A stretch of 7,597 nt of DNA from an uncultured Verrucomicrobiota bacterium (GTDB lineage Bacteria > Verrucomicrobiota > Verrucomicrobiae > Opitutales > Opitutaceae). Of the stretch, positions 5,642-7,597 are shown in pieces. Each line of letters opens with the position of its first letter. The first letter of the stretch is position 1. The translations under genes and the position numbers were made by a program. The stretch covers positions 1 through 7,597 of the forward strand of contig CAMLNJ010000130.1 of the NCBI GenBank assembly GCA_946481225.1, in the 5' to 3' direction. The notes under the pieces are model-generated. The model did not search any database and had not been told where the DNA came from. It worked only from the letters and a program-made list of their open reading frames with translations.

Positions 5642-5664
5642 ATGGCCTCAGTTATTTCAGGCCT
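5642..5664 (-). promoter_or_regulatory. Conserved A-rich-loop hairpin in leader of cassette B
   Basis: On the minus strand GGCCT (5663-5659) pairs with AGGCC (5648-5644) around the 10-base loop GAAATAACTG. It starts at the last base of the kinase stop codon and lies about 70 bases before the PilV-like start. The same arrangement (AGGCCTGAAA, A-rich loop, GGCCAT) is present upstream of cassette A at 2290-2310. There is no U tract, so it is not an ordinary terminator of the kinase gene. It could be an RNA signal, an mRNA processing or stability element, or a DNA binding site. Confidence 0.45.
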
Positions 5665-7378
5665 ATATGGTGGCCGAAGGTCCCGAGGGCGTTGGAGCGG
5701 CCTCGGCTTCGGCGTCCGGGGCGTCCGGCTCTTCGTCATCGTCGATCGGGGGGAGCGGGAACAAGAAGGAGAGCCGGGTGCCGCGGCCGGGGGCGGAATC
5801 GAGGCTGGCGCTCGCGCCGTGGTTGGCGGCCCGGGCGAAGAGGTTGTCGAGGCCGCGGCCGCGTTTGGCCGACGCGGGATCGAAGCCGGAGCCGTCATCG
5901 TGGATCTCAAGCAGGGCGAGATCGGCCGAGTCGGGGGAGGATTCGAGGCGGATCCTCACGAGGCGGGCGTGGCCGTGGCGAAGGGCGTTGCTGATCGCCT
6001 CGCGGAGGAGCAGGAGGAGCTCGGTGCGCAGCGGGGTCGGGAGGCGCGCGGCCACGGCTTCGTCCAAGATGAGGTCGGTGCAGGCGGAGCCGTCTGCGTT
6101 CATGGTGGCGAAGAGGCGCTCGACGGTGTGGGCGAAGGCGCGGTCGCCGGGCGGGTCTGATTCGAGGCCGGTGATGAAATCGCGCACCTCGCGGATGGTG
6201 TCGTTGAGCACGGCCGCCACTTGCGCGAGGTGGCGCTCGACCGCGACGGGGTCCTCCGTCACGCGTTTGCGGGCGGCCGCGATGCCCATGCCGGCGGCAT
6301 AGACCGCCTGGATCAACCCGTCGTGCAGGTCCCGGCCGAGGCGCGCCCGTTCCTCGAGGGTCTTTTTCAAGGCGGCCTCGGCGTGGCGGCGCTCCGCGAC
6401 TTCGCGGCGGAGTTGTTCCCGATGCTCGAAGGAGGTGACGATGAGGCGGGCGACGCGTGTCAGCTCGGTGCGCGCCTTCAGCAGCGGCTGGATCGGCGCG
6501 GTATCCTGCCGCGAAAGGCTGTCGGTGATCCAGCCGAGCGGGCGCAGCACCCATTGATGAAGGCTGACGGCGAGCGACGCGATGAGGCAGAGGCCGAAGA
6601 GCAGGAAGACGTGGGTCTTCAGCCGGTCGGCCTCCACGCGGAACGAAATATCGGGTGCGGACTTGAGCAGCCGCAGGGTCCGGACGGGTTCTCCGCTCCA
6701 GCCGAGGAGGGGGCGCTGAACGACGATGGGGGCGGGCGAATCGACGTCGTCGAAGCCGGCTTTCAGGGAGTCGGCGATTCCGGCGGCGGCGGGCGGGGCC
6801 AGCGCGGCGTCGCTGTCTGTGAGATCCCCGAGGTGCGCCAGATAGGTCCCGTCCCAGATCCGCGCGACAAAGAGCCAGGGGGCGGAGGGGCCGGCCAGGC
6901 GCAGCGCGCGCAGCTCCAGAAGCCCCGCCGGGCTCGGGTAAAAATAGGAGCGCATGCCCGTGTCGGGGAGGGCGAGGTCGGCGCGGCGCTCCTGCGGGAC
7001 GGGCAGGCCGAGCGCCGGCAGGCCCGGGCGCAGCGTCGAATGGAGGACGCGGCCGTCGGGCCCGGCGATCCACAAGGCGTCGACTCCGTAGCGAGGCAGC
7101 ATCGGGTCGAGCTGCTCCCGGGCCCATTCGCGGCGCGCCTCCGGGGCGGCCGCGAAGGCGGCGAGCGGCTCCCAGGCGGCGCCGTCGTCGAGGAAGCGGC
7201 GGAGCGAGGAGGCGCGAAGCTCGATCCAGTTTTCGATCAACTTCGCGTCGTCGCGGCGGGCGGCGGAGACGGCTTCCGAGATCTGACGGCGCTCAAGCGT
7301 GCGCAGCGCGGCCAGGCAGAACAGAAAAACGAGCAGGAGCAGTCCGAGCAAGAGGGCCAGGCGCAGTTTGATGCTCAT
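5663..7378 (-). CDS. NarX/NarL-class membrane sensor histidine kinase
   Basis: A complete 571-residue protein. Order: transmembrane helix 1 (about 5-25); extracytoplasmic sensor region (about 27-254) with LDDGAAW (63-69), ALWIAGPDGRVLHS (101-114) and LFVARIWDG (169-177), which loosely resembles a CHASE4-type domain; transmembrane helix 2 (about 256-276); a HAMP-like linker beginning VLRPLGWITDSL (277-288); a coiled coil (about 316-347); a HisKA_3 dimerisation/phosphoacceptor helix with RDLHDGLIQ and His352; a HATPase_c domain with N-box REAISNALRHGH (Asn464), G1 DDGSGFD (494-500), G2 GRGLDNL (507-513) and GRGT (531-534). All catalytic motifs are intact. It would autophosphorylate on His352 and pass phosphate to the regulator at 2342-3031. 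An acidic tail (about 545-562) follows the ATPase domain. The ATG at 7378 immediately precedes helix 1; no clear Shine-Dalgarno. The stimulus is unknown. It heads the minus-strand cluster and diverges from rpsT. Confidence 0.93.
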   Translation of the reverse strand: MSIKLRLALLLGLLLLVFLFCLAALRTLERRQISEAVSAARRDDAKLIENWIELRASSLRRFLDDGAAWEPLAAFAAAPEARREWAREQLDPMLPRYGVDALWIAGPDGRVLHSTLRPGLPALGLPVPQERRADLALPDTGMRSYFYPSPAGLLELRALRLAGPSAPWLFVARIWDGTYLAHLGDLTDSDAALAPPAAAGIADSLKAGFDDVDSPAPIVVQRPLLGWSGEPVRTLRLLKSAPDISFRVEADRLKTHVFLLFGLCLIASLAVSLHQWVLRPLGWITDSLSRQDTAPIQPLLKARTELTRVARLIVTSFEHREQLRREVAERRHAEAALKKTLEERARLGRDLHDGLIQAVYAAGMGIAAARKRVTEDPVAVERHLAQVAAVLNDTIREVRDFITGLESDPPGDRAFAHTVERLFATMNADGSACTDLILDEAVAARLPTPLRTELLLLLREAISNALRHGHARLVRIRLESSPDSADLALLEIHDDGSGFDPASAKRGRGLDNLFARAANHGASASLDSAPGRGTRLSFLFPLPPIDDDEEPDAPDAEAEAAPTPSGPSATI

Positions 7379-7544
7379 GCGGTGAGAACGGCCGTCGGGG
7401 TGGAAACGAGCCCAGGATGAACGTCCGGCGTCGACGGCTTGCCAATCTCAAAGCGGGTCCGCCGGGAAATGCGCCCTTGACTCGGGCGGGCGGGTTTGAG
7501 GTTCTGCCCGTTTTCCAAAAGCAAACCCTCGTCTCCTTTAATCC
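7379..7544. other. Divergent intergenic region between kinase gene and rpsT
   Basis: The 166 bases hold no credible gene. An imperfect promoter-like pair for rpsT is listed separately. A 7-base inverted repeat, GCCGTCG (7391-7397) and CGACGGC (7432-7438), lies near the kinase start. CGGGC (7487-7491) can pair with GCCCG (7506-7510), followed by TTTT, 34 bases before rpsT, and might be a leader hairpin. I see no convincing promoter for the kinase on the minus strand. Confidence 0.6.
7477..7505 (+). promoter_or_regulatory. Weak candidate promoter for rpsT
   Basis: TTGACT at 7477-7482 is a good -35 box, but no good -10 follows at 15-18 bases; the best options (GAGGTT or GGTTCT, ending 7503-7505) are poor. 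Start of transcription would be about 30 bases before the rpsT ATG. Only the -35 match is reasonably strong. Confidence 0.3.
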
Positions 7545-7597
7545 ATGGCCAACACCAAATCCGCCATCAAGGCCGCCCGCAAGACCACCCGTCTCAC
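7545..7597 (+). CDS. rpsT: 30S ribosomal protein S20, N-terminal fragment
   Basis: The ATG at 7545 opens a frame reading MANTKSAIKAARKTTRL up to the window edge (17 full codons). MANTKSA followed by a Lys/Arg-rich helix is the classic start of bacterial S20, which binds 16S rRNA in the 30S subunit; the full protein is normally about 85-90 residues, so most lies outside. No Shine-Dalgarno is visible in the bases just before the ATG (GTCTCCTTTAATCC). It is transcribed away from the kinase gene and is probably unrelated in function. Confidence 0.9.
   Translation, partial: MANTKSAIKAARKTTRL

Noticed and set aside
5572..5662. Cyclic di-GMP (GEMM) or other known riboswitch in the cassette B leader
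   Set aside because: Such switches can precede pilin genes, but I find none of the conserved GEMM core (for example GGCAAACC) and no other aptamer I recognise.
5907..7127. Minus-strand open frame of about 406 codons inside the kinase gene
   Set aside because: Arg/Pro-rich out-of-frame reading of the kinase, whose catalytic motifs are intact in the main frame.

Overview
The window is about 7.6 kb of GC-rich bacterial chromosome. Almost all of it is one run of genes on the minus strand; the first codons of rpsT (ribosomal protein S20) read the other way at the right edge. The pilin-type genes ending in VSARxVLRNK, the NarL-type regulator and the very high GC would fit a Verrucomicrobiota/Opitutales-like bacterium. 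That is an inference from general resemblance and not a proven assignment.

Layout in the direction of transcription (right to left): a NarX-class membrane sensor histidine kinase (7378-5663); a three-gene pseudopilin cassette 'B' (PilV-like 5571-5110, PilW-like 5135-4503, PilX-like 4499-3096); a NarL/FixJ-class response regulator (3031-2342); and a second, paralogous cassette 'A' in the same order (PilV-like 2245-1694, PilW-like 1740-1135, PilX-like 1132 to beyond the left edge). Inside each cassette the V stop overlaps the W start, and the W stop lies 2-3 bases from the X start without a visible ribosome binding site. Each cassette therefore looks translationally coupled. The only sizeable gaps are 91 bases (kinase to cassette B), 64 bases (cassette B to regulator, with a terminator-like hairpin), 96 bases (regulator to cassette A) and 166 bases (rpsT to kinase).

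The simplest reading is a two-component system whose kinase and regulator genes are separated by, and interleaved with, two copies of a minor pilin/pseudopilin tip cassette. The leaders in front of both cassettes share a small A-rich-loop hairpin and a start-proximal CAGA/CTAG element, so the leader appears to have been copied with the cassette or kept by selection. The kinase (extracytoplasmic sensor, HisKA_3 and HATPase_c) would phosphorylate the regulator, which may control one or both cassettes. The products would be processed by a prepilin peptidase and built into a type IV pilus or secretion-type pseudopilus whose core machinery is not in this window. No tRNA, rRNA, insertion sequence or CRISPR array was seen.
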